From Patescibacteria group bacterium (GTDB lineage Bacteria > Patescibacteriota > Minisyncoccia > Phycocordibacterales > SBAW01), in the NCBI GenBank assembly GCA_028864875.1, contig JAGWLV010000003.1:1-39469 (forward strand): a DNA stretch of 39,469 bases, read 5' to 3'. This document shows positions 1 through 13,368 of the stretch, one piece after another. Made by a program: the position numbers and the translations under genes. Position 1 is the stretch's first letter, and each line of letters starts with the position of its first letter. Under the pieces are notes generated by a model. It saw nothing but the letters and a program-made list of their open reading frames with translations, made no database searches and was not told the origin of the DNA.

Positions 1-928
<928 letters not shown>

Positions 929-1095
929 TCTTGAATCTAGTCTCGATTGAACGGAACAAGAGAAAATTGTGTTTCCTCTTATTGCCTTCCCTGTTTATTT
1001 GGAAGGTCTTGCTTCGCCCCCTTACCCAGGGGGCATTTCGATCGGTGTGATCGTTCTTCCAAAAACCCTGGCGGCTTTCAGAAGTTTTTATTCGT

Positions 1096-1198
1096 TGTTG
1101 TCAAAAAACAGACCCGCCAGGGCGGGTCTCCTAGAACAAGAGATATACCAACCTAGTAAGTCATACAGCCAGTATACGCGCCCACGCGTGTGTGTCAA
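1096..1198 (-). promoter_or_regulatory. 16S rRNA promoter (TTGACA-N16-TATACT), leader terminator-like hairpin and boxA-like motif
   Basis: On minus: TTGACA 1198-1193, TATACT 1176-1171; hairpin GACCCGC-CCTG-GCGGGTC + TGTTTTTT (1128-1103); TTTGACAACA 1105-1096. The same module precedes the 23S. Confidence 0.7.
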
Positions 1199-1230
1199 AC
1201 CCGCCTTGCCGACAAGGCAGGTGAACAGAA

Positions 1231-1264
1231 AAAGGCCGCCGGACTAGTCCGGCGGCCTTTATTT
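1231..1264. terminator. Bidirectional-looking intrinsic terminator
   Basis: Perfect palindrome AAAGGCCGCCGGACTAGTCCGGCGGCCTTT flanked by A- and T-rich runs, just after the stop of the 1279-1776 ORF. Confidence 0.85.
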
Positions 1265-1278
1265 TCAAAGAGGTTTGT

Positions 1279-1776
1279 CTATTGGCGCGCCCTCGGCGCA
1301 TCAATACCGGGTTGTACCAGTGGCGTCTGCCCACCATAAAACCGTGTGAGCATCGGATCGGGCTCGACGCCCGCCTCCATGCACGCAGCTTTGGCCAGTG
1401 CGACCCACCCATTCGGCCCCAGGGCAGTGTGGTGGGCCAGCGCGAGGTTAGCTAGCGGCGCGAGGTCGCCCAAGTCGAGAACCCTCGCCACATCCAGCAA
1501 AATCCAGGAATTCCAGCGCTCTTTGACCAGGATTTTGCAGACCGTGTCTTCAAACACGCGGGCTTGGTATGTCTGCGGGAGCTTCGAAAAGTGCTCGAGC
1601 ACAGGCAACCATATGCTTGCATAACAGCTCGTGTGTAGAATTATCTGCAGCTCCTCGCTATGCATGATACACACCGTGAGGAGCTCGCCTACATTGGCCG
1701 CAGTAGCATGGCCTTTTATGGCCGCCAGATTTCTTTGAATTAAGCCCAGCACCTCACTTTGTTGTTTCTGGTCCAT
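1279..1776 (-). CDS. Hypothetical orphan protein (~165 aa)
   Basis: Start reassigned to MDQKQQSEVLGL...; TTGGAGGGCGTGATG gives a good SD; upstream TTGAAA-N17-TACAAC; terminator right after the stop. The longer ORF (to 2136) runs into secF. Confidence 0.7.
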   Translation of the reverse strand: MDQKQQSEVLGLIQRNLAAIKGHATAANVGELLTVCIMHSEELQIILHTSCYASIWLPVLEHFSKLPQTYQARVFEDTVCKILVKERWNSWILLDVARVLDLGDLAPLANLALAHHTALGPNGWVALAKAACMEAGVEPDPMLTRFYGGQTPLVQPGIDAPRARQ

Positions 1777-1857
1777 CACGCCCTCCAAGATTGGCCGCCC
1801 GAGCGGCATAATCCAGCCGCAGTAGTTGTACTCTCTCTTGGAACATTTTTCAAGCAA

Positions 1858-1894
1858 AGAAAAAGGGCGGCCAAGGTAGAGGAGGAGGCCGCCC
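1858..1894 (-). terminator. Intrinsic terminator of secD-secF
   Basis: Minus strand GGGCGGCC...GGCCGCCC followed by TTTTTC, ~100 nt after the secF stop. Confidence 0.8.
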
Positions 1895-1994
1895 AGTTTA
1901 AACGCCACGCGGGAGGAACCTGCTACGAAACCAAGAGCTCTTAATCCGAGTATCCCCCGTTTGCCCCCACCCTGTCCACAGGGTTTATCCCCAA

Positions 1995-2897
1995 TTACTT
2001 TTTGGCTTGCCAGCCCTCCCAGGCCACGAGGAGCGGCGAGGCGAAGAAGATAGACGAGTAGGTGCCCACTATCATGCCCACCGCGAGTGTGAGCGCGAAT
2101 GCCTTGGTCGATGCCGGCCCAAAGGTATAGAGGCACACAAGCACGATGACGACGGTGAGGCTCGTGTTGATAGACCGGGCCAAAGTTTGTCTGATAGAGC
2201 GCCCGACAATGTCGCCAAAGCGCTCGCTTGCGCCGCGCGCGTGGGAGAGGCTCAAGTTTTCGCGGATGCGGTCAAAGACGACAATCTTGTCGTTGATAGA
2301 AATACCGAGAATGGTGAGGAGCGCGACAATAAAGAGTGCGTCGACTTCCGCACCGCGGAAGTGGCCGAGCGCCGCAAACACACCGACCGGAATGAGCGCA
2401 TCAAACAAGAGCGCGATGATGGCGACAACGCCGTACTTCCACGACGCGACCGGCCGCGAGACCTTGCGGAATGCGAAGGCGATAAACGCAACGATGAGGA
2501 GGAGAGCGAGACCTATCGCTATCCACGCTTTCTGAAGGAGCTCCGCGCCGATCGAGGGACCGACGGTGGTGAACTCCTCTTCGTGCACGGCGCCCACGTG
2601 GCCGAGCGCGGCAATAAATTGATTGTGCTCGTCGTTGGAGAGCGCCTTGGTGCGGATGATAAAGCCTGCGCTGCCTGTGGGCTGCACGCGCACCTCGCCG
2701 AAATTAAGCGGCGCTGTGGCGCTCTGTATCTGCGCCACGGTCGGCACCGGAGTGTTGTAGCTCACCTGGATGAGCGAGCCGCCCGTGAGATCAATCCCCA
2801 TGTTGAGCCCCCAGACTACAAGTGAGGCGAGCGCCGCGAGGACGAGGAGCCCCGGGAAGATAAAGTGCACAGCAAGATTTTTTTGGAAATTAAACAT
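1995..2897 (-). CDS. secF: Protein translocase subunit SecF
   Basis: NMGIDLTGGSLIQV and LTILGISINDKIVVFDRIREN motifs; follows secD. Confidence 0.95.
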   Translation of the reverse strand: MFNFQKNLAVHFIFPGLLVLAALASLVVWGLNMGIDLTGGSLIQVSYNTPVPTVAQIQSATAPLNFGEVRVQPTGSAGFIIRTKALSNDEHNQFIAALGHVGAVHEEEFTTVGPSIGAELLQKAWIAIGLALLLIVAFIAFAFRKVSRPVASWKYGVVAIIALLFDALIPVGVFAALGHFRGAEVDALFIVALLTILGISINDKIVVFDRIRENLSLSHARGASERFGDIVGRSIRQTLARSINTSLTVVIVLVCLYTFGPASTKAFALTLAVGMIVGTYSSIFFASPLLVAWEGWQAKK

Positions 2898-2900
2898 ACG

Positions 2901-4232
2901 TTAGCGGTTGAGACCCGAACGCATGAGGAAGCGGCCGATGCCCGCGGTTGCGCGCAGCGGGAGCGCGAGCAGGAACGTGCGCGAGATAACGACCGCCGAG
3001 AGCATCGATACCACAACGCCGAGCCCGAATACAAGCGCAAAGCCTTTGATGAGCGACGTGCCGAACCAGAAGAGTATCACCGCGGCGATGATGTGCGCGA
3101 TGTTGGAATCGCGGATTGCGGTCCATGCGCGGATAAAGCCCTCGCGAATCGCCTCTTTGGTTTCCTTGCCCGCGGCGAGTTCCTCTTTGGTGCGCTCGGC
3201 GATGAGGATGTTGGCATCCACCGCAAGACCGACCGAGAGGATAAAGCCCGCGATGCCGGCCGCGGTGAGCACGACAGGGATGAGCTTGAAGACGGCGAGC
3301 ATGAGTATGACGTAAATAGCCAACGATACCGAGGCGACGAGCCCGGGGAGCCGGTACCACAGCACCATAAAGGCCGCCACGATGAGGAGCCCGATGAGCC
3401 CCGCATACACGCCCGCGCGCAGCGCCTGTTCCCCCAGTGTTGCGCCGATGCTCTGGGTCGACGCAAGCTCGATGGGCACCGGAAGTGCCCCGAGGTTGAG
3501 GTTGCTCACCATCTGTTTTGCAGCCTGCGCGGTAAAGTTGCCTGAAATAACCGCGGTGCCGTCGGTTATTTTGTCCTGGATGACAGGCGCGGAGATGAGG
3601 TTGCCGTCGAGGAAGATGGCTAGCTCGCGCCCGACGTTGGCACTCGTGATGTCGCCAAAGAGCTTGGCGCCGTCGCCATTAAACTCAATGCGCACCGCCG
3701 GCGTCGAAACTCCCTGTCCGTTGCCGAATTGCAGCGCGGCATGCGAGAGGTACTTGCCCGTGAGCCCCGTGTCGGCAAATGCCGCCGGGTTGGGCACCAC
3801 CTTGCCCGAGGAGTCGGTAATCGTGAGATTATTTTCGGAGCCCTTGTTGACGAGTTTAAACTCCAGAAGCGGCGTCTGCCCGATGAGCGCGACGGCTTGG
3901 TTGATGTCAGTCACGCCGGGGAGCTCAACGACAAGCCGGTACTGCCCCCCGCCGAGCGCGCCGCCCTGTTCGACCTGGACGTTGGGCTCGCCGACGCCAA
4001 AGGCGTTGACGCGCCGCTCGATGACGGCCTGGAGCGTTGAGAGGTCACCCGCGATGTCCGCGGACTGCAACTTGCTCGTGTCGGCGTTGTAGACAAGTTG
4101 CGTGCCCCCCGAGAGGTCGAGCCCGAGCTTAAAGTCGAAGCGCCCGTGGAGCCCGGTGGTGCTCAATACAAAAAAGCCCAAGGCGCCCGCGGCGAGGATA
4201 ATCAAAACAGCGGTGTACCGGGTCCAAAACAT
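2901..4232 (-). CDS. secD: Protein translocase subunit SecD
   Basis: FDFKLGLDLSGGTQLVY and GLAVDANILIAERTKEEL motifs; likely start MFWTRYTAV. Confidence 0.95.
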   Translation of the reverse strand: MFWTRYTAVLIILAAGALGFFVLSTTGLHGRFDFKLGLDLSGGTQLVYNADTSKLQSADIAGDLSTLQAVIERRVNAFGVGEPNVQVEQGGALGGGQYRLVVELPGVTDINQAVALIGQTPLLEFKLVNKGSENNLTITDSSGKVVPNPAAFADTGLTGKYLSHAALQFGNGQGVSTPAVRIEFNGDGAKLFGDITSANVGRELAIFLDGNLISAPVIQDKITDGTAVISGNFTAQAAKQMVSNLNLGALPVPIELASTQSIGATLGEQALRAGVYAGLIGLLIVAAFMVLWYRLPGLVASVSLAIYVILMLAVFKLIPVVLTAAGIAGFILSVGLAVDANILIAERTKEELAAGKETKEAIREGFIRAWTAIRDSNIAHIIAAVILFWFGTSLIKGFALVFGLGVVVSMLSAVVISRTFLLALPLRATAGIGRFLMRSGLNR

Positions 4233-4374
4233 GAGCCCAAGAGTATCGAAAATATCTATAAAAGACAAGGCCCCGCCCGCGTGGTACAAGTACCTGCAAG
4301 CGGGGCCCGGTCACGCACCGGTGTTAAGAGGTCCACGAGGGATCCCGCGGCGCGCAACGGGACTACTATATCAC

Positions 4375-5442
4375 TTATAGCTTGCTGCGGCGCAGGTGGG
4401 ACGGGACGAACTCTTCGTATGCACCGTCGGTGTAGTAGAAGGCGTCAAAGGACGGGTGGGTGTAGCGGTAGCCGCGCTCGCGCGTGAGTTTGCTCCCGTC
4501 GACGGCAATGGGGTATGAATACCCTTTCCACGCGCCGCGGCCCGTCGGCACGCGACCGCGGCTGAGGTGCCAGAGTACAAAGAACGCCGCGCGCACAAGA
4601 TAGGGGTGCACGCGCACCAAGCGCTTGCCCGCGGCGCGCGCCATGTCCTCGCCCAAGACAACAGGCCCGGGTGGACAGATATTGTACACATTGAACTCGC
4701 CGTAGCGCGGTGCGCCAAAGGCCAAGATCTCGACAATGCTCACCACATCATCCTCGTGGATGAACTGCCGGCACCACTTTTTTGTCACCGGCACCACCGC
4801 GGTCAAAAGCGAGACGATGCGGTAGATACCGCCGCGCAACTGTCCCATGAGCGCGCTTTGGAGTCCGAAGCGCACCCGCATGTAGCGCCCCCGCGGCCCG
4901 GTGATAGCCGCGGGGCGCACGACATCGACTTGGATGTCTTTGTTGGCGCGGGTGTCCCACAGCGCGCGCAGGCGCTCTTCGGCAACGCGCTTTTCTTCCG
5001 CGTAGCGATAGTCGGTTGTGCGGAAGGGCTCGCTTTCAGTGAAGCGGTGTTCGATGGTGTTGTCCGGAAATGCGCCGTAGGACGCCACGGTCGAAAAGTA
5101 GACGAGCCGCTCTACGTGCGGGTGGTTGAACGCGTAGCGGAATACTTTTTCCGACCCGTCGATGTTGGAGCGCCACTCCTCGTCTTGCTTGCCGTACATT
5201 TCGCGTATCTGCCACGCGGCATGGATAACAACGTCCGGGTGATACGGCTCGACACCGGACTCCCACTCGTCGGCGACGTTGCGCTCTATATATATGAGTT
5301 TGTCGGTCCCGCGCAAAAACTCCGGCTCGGGCTCTTTATCAAGAGCAATTACGCGTTCAACGTCTTCTCGCGCGGAAAAGTGCCTGCAGAGCATCGCTCC
5401 AACGTAGCCCGCCGCTCCCGTGATGAGTATTGTGTGCTTCAT
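4375..5442 (-). CDS. NAD-dependent epimerase/dehydratase (extended SDR)
   Basis: N-terminal ITGAAGYVGAMLCRHF Rossmann motif; YAEEKRVAEE (YxxxK). Confidence 0.88.
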   Translation of the reverse strand: MKHTILITGAAGYVGAMLCRHFSAREDVERVIALDKEPEPEFLRGTDKLIYIERNVADEWESGVEPYHPDVVIHAAWQIREMYGKQDEEWRSNIDGSEKVFRYAFNHPHVERLVYFSTVASYGAFPDNTIEHRFTESEPFRTTDYRYAEEKRVAEERLRALWDTRANKDIQVDVVRPAAITGPRGRYMRVRFGLQSALMGQLRGGIYRIVSLLTAVVPVTKKWCRQFIHEDDVVSIVEILAFGAPRYGEFNVYNICPPGPVVLGEDMARAAGKRLVRVHPYLVRAAFFVLWHLSRGRVPTGRGAWKGYSYPIAVDGSKLTRERGYRYTHPSFDAFYYTDGAYEEFVPSHLRRSKL

Positions 5443-5445
5443 ACG

Positions 5446-6819
5446 CTACCAGTCGCTTACGCGAAAGAGCATCCGTTTAAACGTTTTGAGCGCAATGATG
5501 AGGTCGAGCGTAAGTGAGCGGTTTTTTATGTAATAGAAGTCGTACGCGAGGCGCATCTTCGTCTCCTCGACCGATTGCGGGGAAATGTTGCCCGGCTCGT
5601 AGCGCTGGTTAATCTGCGCCCAACCGGTGATGCCCGGCGTGACCGTGTAGCGCACACTGTAGTACGGAATCTCGCTCGCGAGGCGGGCGCCCAAGCCCAC
5701 AATATCGTTGCGAGGTCCGATGAGGGAGAGCTGTCCGCGCAACACGTTGATGAACTGGGGGAATTCGTCGAGGCTCGTGCGCCGCAAAAAAGAGCCCACG
5801 CGCGTCACGGGGTTGTGCGCTTTCTCCTCCGTCGTCCACTCCCCGCTTGCAGCCTTGTTCAGCCGCATACTGCGGAACTTGTAGGCGCGCATAATTTCGC
5901 CGAAGCGGCCGATGCGCTCCTGGGCGATGAACACGGGCCCCGGCCCCTCAAACTTCATTGCGATGAACACAAACGGCGTGATGACGAGCGTGATGAGTCC
6001 CATGACGACACCGCCGAGAAGGTCGGTAACCGCTTTGAAGAACATGTACGCGCCCCCGCCTGCGATTTCTACATTGCGGAAGAACCAGTCGTAACGCAGC
6101 AGGGAGAGCGGCACGCGGTCGAAGATATCTTCGTAGAGGCGGTAAAAGTTTTCAAACTGGTAGCGATGCACGACGAGCGCGAGATCATACACCCGCGGCA
6201 AGGCCGCGCGCAGCGCGTCGTGCTCGGCATCAACAACAAGCAGCGACACCTTGGAGCGCTCGAGCTCGCGGGCAAAATCTTCGAAATTATTCTTTACCCG
6301 CGCGACACCCGCAACGACCTTGAAGCATATCGGGTAGCGCGGGTTGTTGTTGACTTCCGCGACGAGCTCATCGACTTCGGTCCCCTCACCGATGAGCGCC
6401 GCGTTGGTACGGAAGCCGCGCGCCGAGATGAGGCCAAACAGCCACAACCGCCACAGACAAATAAGCGCAAGCGAGATGATGAGGTAGATGACAAGAGTGG
6501 TTTTGGGCGCGATGCCGACTGCAGGAGTCAAGAAAAAGAAGAGTGCCGCGAGCGTGATGTTGAGGAGTTGCGTGCGCACGATGGCCCCCCACAGCTGCGT
6601 GCGGAACCAGATAACCTGCTTGCCATAGAGTCCCGCCATATAGAAGACAAGCGCCCACGCAACAAACAAGACGCCGAAGGGCACTGAGTACGGAGCGAGG
6701 GTCTCCCGGGTCGGGAGCGCCCCGTAGCGCAAAAGGAGAGTCAGCCACAAAGACACGCAAAAAACGGCGATATCGCCTATAAAAAGGAGAACGGTGGCTT
6801 TCCTGCCACTTACGCGCAT
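5446..6819 (-). CDS. Exopolysaccharide biosynthesis sugar transferase (polyprenyl glycosylphosphotransferase)
   Basis: N-terminal TM helices; C-terminal KFEGPGPVFIAQERIGRFG, KFRSM, TSLDEFPQFINVLRGQLSLIGPRN, PGITGWAQINQRYE. Confidence 0.93.
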   Translation of the reverse strand: MRVSGRKATVLLFIGDIAVFCVSLWLTLLLRYGALPTRETLAPYSVPFGVLFVAWALVFYMAGLYGKQVIWFRTQLWGAIVRTQLLNITLAALFFFLTPAVGIAPKTTLVIYLIISLALICLWRLWLFGLISARGFRTNAALIGEGTEVDELVAEVNNNPRYPICFKVVAGVARVKNNFEDFARELERSKVSLLVVDAEHDALRAALPRVYDLALVVHRYQFENFYRLYEDIFDRVPLSLLRYDWFFRNVEIAGGGAYMFFKAVTDLLGGVVMGLITLVITPFVFIAMKFEGPGPVFIAQERIGRFGEIMRAYKFRSMRLNKAASGEWTTEEKAHNPVTRVGSFLRRTSLDEFPQFINVLRGQLSLIGPRNDIVGLGARLASEIPYYSVRYTVTPGITGWAQINQRYEPGNISPQSVEETKMRLAYDFYYIKNRSLTLDLIIALKTFKRMLFRVSDW

Positions 6820-6895
6820 TGTGGTATGGTTATATCCTACTAAGGGACCCGGGTAAACCCGTCAAAAGCCCGTTGTCCCGTATAACTATTTTGGC

Positions 6896-8023
6896 ATGAA
6901 AAAGGTTCTGTATGTAATCACCAAGAGCAATTGGGGTGGCGCGCAGCGCTACGTTTTTGATATGGCCACGGCGGCCAAGGCTGCAGGGCTCGAGCCGGTG
7001 GTCGTCTACGGCGGGGCGGGTGAGCTTGCGACCAAGCTCTACAGCACGGGCATCCGCGGCATCGAGGTACCGGGGCTCGGGCGCAACGTATCTGTCGCTG
7101 ATGTGGGCGTATACCGGAGTTTGCGCGCACTGTTTGAAGAGGAGCGGCCGGACGTCGTCCACCTCAACTCATCAAAGATCGGCATTTTGGGCGCCATAGC
7201 CGCGCGCGTGAGCGCAGTCCCGCGCATCATCTTTACCGCGCACGGGTGGGCGTTTAATGAGCCGCGCCCGCTGTGGCAGCGCGGCGCCATTTGGTGTGCG
7301 CACTACCTCTCGGTCCTCCTGTGCGACGTGACGATTGCAGTCTCGCAGGCTGTTGTGCGCGACGCGCGCACCATGCCGTTTGTCGGGCGCAAGATCACGC
7401 TCATATACAACGGGCTCGCTCAGCCGGAATTCCTTTCACAAACAGACGCGCGCGTCGCGCTCGCCGGAAAGCTTGCGCCGGGGACGGCGCTGTCTCCCAC
7501 AAGCATGTGGCTGGGCACAATCGCGGAGCTCAATTGGAACAAGGGCCTCCACCACCTCATCCGCGCCGCGGGGCTCCTTGCGCGCAGAGGGTACGACTTT
7601 GTGCTCGCTATTATGGGCGAAGGGCAGGAGCGCGGTTTTCTCGAGACACTCATTCAGGAAGAAAAATTGGAAAACCGCGTCTTGTTGCTCGGGCATGTCG
7701 AGAACGCGGCGCGCTACCTTAAAGCGCTCGACATCTTCGTACTCCCCTCCCACACCGAGGCGCTCTCCTACGCGCTTATTGAAGCGGGGTACGCGGGACT
7801 CCCCGCCACGGCGACGCACGTCGGGGGCATACCTGAAATTCTAGAAAATGAGGTGAGCGGGCTCCTGGTGGCGCGAGACGACCCGCGCGCGCTCGAAGGG
7901 GGGCTTGAGCGCCTGCTGCGGGATGCAACGCTACGCGCGCGCTTGGGCCAGGCACTGCAAAAAACCGTGCGCGAGAAGTTCAATCTCTCGCGCATGCACG
8001 AACAGACGCTCGCGCTCTACTAG
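6896..8023 (+). CDS. Glycosyltransferase, GT4-like
   Basis: SNWGGAQRYVFDMA N-terminus; HVENAARYLKALDIFVLPSHTEALSYALIEAGYAGLPATATHVGGIPEI. Confidence 0.93.
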   Translation: MKKVLYVITKSNWGGAQRYVFDMATAAKAAGLEPVVVYGGAGELATKLYSTGIRGIEVPGLGRNVSVADVGVYRSLRALFEEERPDVVHLNSSKIGILGAIAARVSAVPRIIFTAHGWAFNEPRPLWQRGAIWCAHYLSVLLCDVTIAVSQAVVRDARTMPFVGRKITLIYNGLAQPEFLSQTDARVALAGKLAPGTALSPTSMWLGTIAELNWNKGLHHLIRAAGLLARRGYDFVLAIMGEGQERGFLETLIQEEKLENRVLLLGHVENAARYLKALDIFVLPSHTEALSYALIEAGYAGLPATATHVGGIPEILENEVSGLLVARDDPRALEGGLERLLRDATLRARLGQALQKTVREKFNLSRMHEQTLALY

Positions 8024-8024
8024 C

Positions 8025-9176
8025 CTAGCGCAGGATTCCCTTGAGCGCGTCGTAGCCACCTTGCCAGTCGCGCTCGAGGGATTCGGGGTGCGCGGCGCGC
8101 GCGTAGCGGCTCATCCCCGAGAGCATGCCGAGCGCGAGGAACTCGACGAGAAGGTGGCTCCCGCCGTAGCTCATAAATGGAATGGTGGTGCCGGTGACCG
8201 GCAGGAGGCCCATGTTGATGCCAACGTGGAGGATGACGTGCGCCATGAGCCACGAGAGCACACCGAGCGCGAAGAGGGTCTCAAAGTTCGATGCCCCACG
8301 CGAAGCTGCGCGCAACATCCGCCACGCGAGGATGCCGTAGAGCCCCAGTAAAAGCACGACGCCGAGGAACCCCCACTCTTCGGCAAAGGCCGCGAAGATA
8401 AAGTCGGTTTGGAACTGCGGGAGGAAACGCAGGCGGCTCTGCGTGCCGTACCCTATCCCCTTGCCGAGAAGTTGCCCCGAGCCGACGGCGACCGTCGACT
8501 GGTACGCGTTGTAGCCCGCCCCGTGCACATCGGTCGGATTGAAAAAGGAGATGATGCGCTGTTTTTGATAGTCGTGAAAGCCGAAGAACCACAAACCCCC
8601 AAAGAGGACGAGCCCTGCGCCGATGACCGCAAACAGGTGCGTGCGCGAGAGTCCCGACAAGAGCGCCATCCCGAACCAAATGCACGCAATGATGACCGCC
8701 GAGCCGAAGTCGGGCTGGAGCGTCACGAGCATAAAGAGCACCCCCGCGTAGGCGCCGGAGACCAGAATGTGGCGGATGTTGGCAATCTCGATGTGCCGGC
8801 GGGAGAAGTATTTTGCCAGGAGCACAATGAGGGCGAGTTTGGCCAACTCGGTGGGCTGCAGTCCTACGCCGCCGAGGTCAAACCAACTCTTGGCCCCTTG
8901 CGCTGTGTGGCCGACAACGACGAGGAGTCCGAGGAGTGCAACCACTGCGAGCCAGAACCCGAGCGCCACCCCGGTGCGTCGCAGAAAGCGCCAGTCGATG
9001 CGGCTTGCAGTAAAAAAGACTATAAGTCCGATACCTATCCAAAGCGCCTGGCGCACAAAGAAGGGGTCTTGCGGCTCAAAGGATGTCATCGTAGTGAGCC
9101 CCAAGAATGAGAGTGCGAGCGCGCAGAGGAGCGCCACCCAGTCTATGTAGGAAGGGCGGGCGGGGACAAGCGGCAT
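8025..9176 (-). CDS. rodA: Rod shape-determining protein RodA (SEDS family)
   Basis: GAKSWFDLGGVGLQPTELAKLALIVLLAKY, LQPDFGSAVII, GTTIPFMSYGGSHLLVEF. Confidence 0.93.
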   Translation of the reverse strand: MPLVPARPSYIDWVALLCALALSFLGLTTMTSFEPQDPFFVRQALWIGIGLIVFFTASRIDWRFLRRTGVALGFWLAVVALLGLLVVVGHTAQGAKSWFDLGGVGLQPTELAKLALIVLLAKYFSRRHIEIANIRHILVSGAYAGVLFMLVTLQPDFGSAVIIACIWFGMALLSGLSRTHLFAVIGAGLVLFGGLWFFGFHDYQKQRIISFFNPTDVHGAGYNAYQSTVAVGSGQLLGKGIGYGTQSRLRFLPQFQTDFIFAAFAEEWGFLGVVLLLGLYGILAWRMLRAASRGASNFETLFALGVLSWLMAHVILHVGINMGLLPVTGTTIPFMSYGGSHLLVEFLALGMLSGMSRYARAAHPESLERDWQGGYDALKGILR

Positions 9177-9177
9177 A

Positions 9178-9924
9178 CTAAAAACTTGGGAGCACCACCA
9201 CCTCGGCGCGTACTATGTTTTGTACGCCGCCCGGCCATGTAAAGACCAGCGGTTCATCGCTCTTTTTGAGTAACCGCTCCAGCACAGTGATGGAGGCCCC
9301 GCGCGCAGTGCCCTGCGTGTCGTAGAGGACCGCCGCGACCGTGACGTGTCGGGCATCCTGCGGAGTCGGGTTGCTTATGGTGACCTCGAGTGTGCTCCCG
9401 TCGGTACTCAAAAGCTGCGAGGAGAGGGGCAGCTGCGGAGTCGTTGTGCGCTCCCACACAGGCTGTACCGCAAAGGAAAAAAGTGTCTTGGTAACGGTGC
9501 GATTGCCGACATTGATGTTGGGCACGACGATGGGGATGTTTTGCGTCGGCGGCAAGTCGACCGTGCCTGTGCGCTCGAGCACGAGCTCGTTTTGGTCGTC
9601 GTAGAGGTCGAAGGTGTAGGGCACACCCTTGGCTCCGGCGCCGGGGTTGCGGTTTTCAATGTACGCGGCGGCGGTGTAGGTGTGGAGACCGGTTTGGAAC
9701 GATCGGCTCCAGAGCACTTGCGCGGGCACGGTCTGGTTGGGGCACAACAAGGCGCAGGTGCCGCCGCAATCGACCCCCGCCTCGGTCCCGTCTTGTTTGT
9801 TGTTAAAGCACGACGGGGCGCTCGTCAAAAAGCTTTCGTACAAAAACACGAGCACGACGAGCGCCGCGATGCCCGCGACCGCGGTATACAACAATTGCCT
9901 GCGCCCGCTCCAGGAAAGTGCCAT
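9178..9924 (-). CDS. Hypothetical single-TM protein
   Basis: N-terminal TM then CFNNKQDGTEAGVDCGGTCALLC, a motif I associate with CPR exported proteins. Confidence 0.8.
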   Translation of the reverse strand: MALSWSGRRQLLYTAVAGIAALVVLVFLYESFLTSAPSCFNNKQDGTEAGVDCGGTCALLCPNQTVPAQVLWSRSFQTGLHTYTAAAYIENRNPGAGAKGVPYTFDLYDDQNELVLERTGTVDLPPTQNIPIVVPNINVGNRTVTKTLFSFAVQPVWERTTTPQLPLSSQLLSTDGSTLEVTISNPTPQDARHVTVAAVLYDTQGTARGASITVLERLLKKSDEPLVFTWPGGVQNIVRAEVVVLPSF

Positions 9925-9940
9925 TGAACTATTCTAACGC

Positions 9941-9966
9941 AAAAAGCGCCTTACGGCGCTTGTCGC
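9941..9966 (-). terminator. Intrinsic terminator after 5S rRNA
   Basis: Minus strand AAGCGCC-GTAA-GGCGCTTTTTGC. Confidence 0.85.
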
Positions 9967-9981
9967 TTTTAGACCCTCTAC

Positions 9982-10096
9982 TCTGGCGGCTAGCTACTCT
10001 CGCCCTCCGATTAAGAGGACTACCATCGCCGCAAGCGAGCTTAACTTCCGTGTTCGGAATGAGAACGGGTGTGACCCCGCCGCCAAGCCACCAAAG
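9982..10096 (-). rRNA. rrf: 5S ribosomal RNA
   Basis: Minus strand GGGGTCACACCCGTTCTCATTCCGAACACGGAAGTTAAGC...GGCGATGGTAGT with terminal helix TGGTGGCTTGGC/GCTAGCCGCCA. Confidence 0.93.
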
Positions 10097-10160
10097 TAGA
10101 ACGTCCAAAAAAACTGCACGAGGGTAATAAAACTTCAACCCCTCGACTTCGCTCGGGGTA

Positions 10161-10189
10161 AACAACAAATTATTGCGACTCTCAAGTTT

Positions 10190-10191
<2 letters not shown>
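10161..10191 (-). other. 3' arm of pre-23S processing stem
   Basis: aacaacaaattattgcg (10161-10177) is perfectly complementary to cgcaataatttgttgtt (13242-13258). Confidence 0.85.
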
Positions 10192-13227
<3,036 letters not shown>

Positions 13228-13230
<3 letters not shown>

Positions 13231-13258
13231 AACTTAAGAACCGCAATAATTTGTTGTT
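13228..13258 (-). other. 5' arm of pre-23S processing stem
   Basis: 17-nt perfect inverted repeat partner of 10161-10177, extended inward by CGGAAACTT/AAGTTTCCG. Confidence 0.85.
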
Positions 13259-13368
13259 TGTTTTGATTCGGCCTTATTGCAAAGCCGAATGGTGTTTATT
13301 ACCTGTTGTCACTTCCACGCGCTCAAAGACCCCATTGGTCTATCGAACAAGTGCATGGAGTGGGTTTC

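Noticed and set aside
2007-2825. Long plus-strand ORFs antisense to secF/secD, sugar transferase, recA, AI-2E (2007-2825, 3382-4092, 5575-6687, 27075-28112 minus, 37905-38894)
   Set aside because: High GC with biased third positions gives long antisense frames; composition is low-complexity Arg/Asp/Glu or Ser/Arg and the opposite strand encodes clear conserved proteins.
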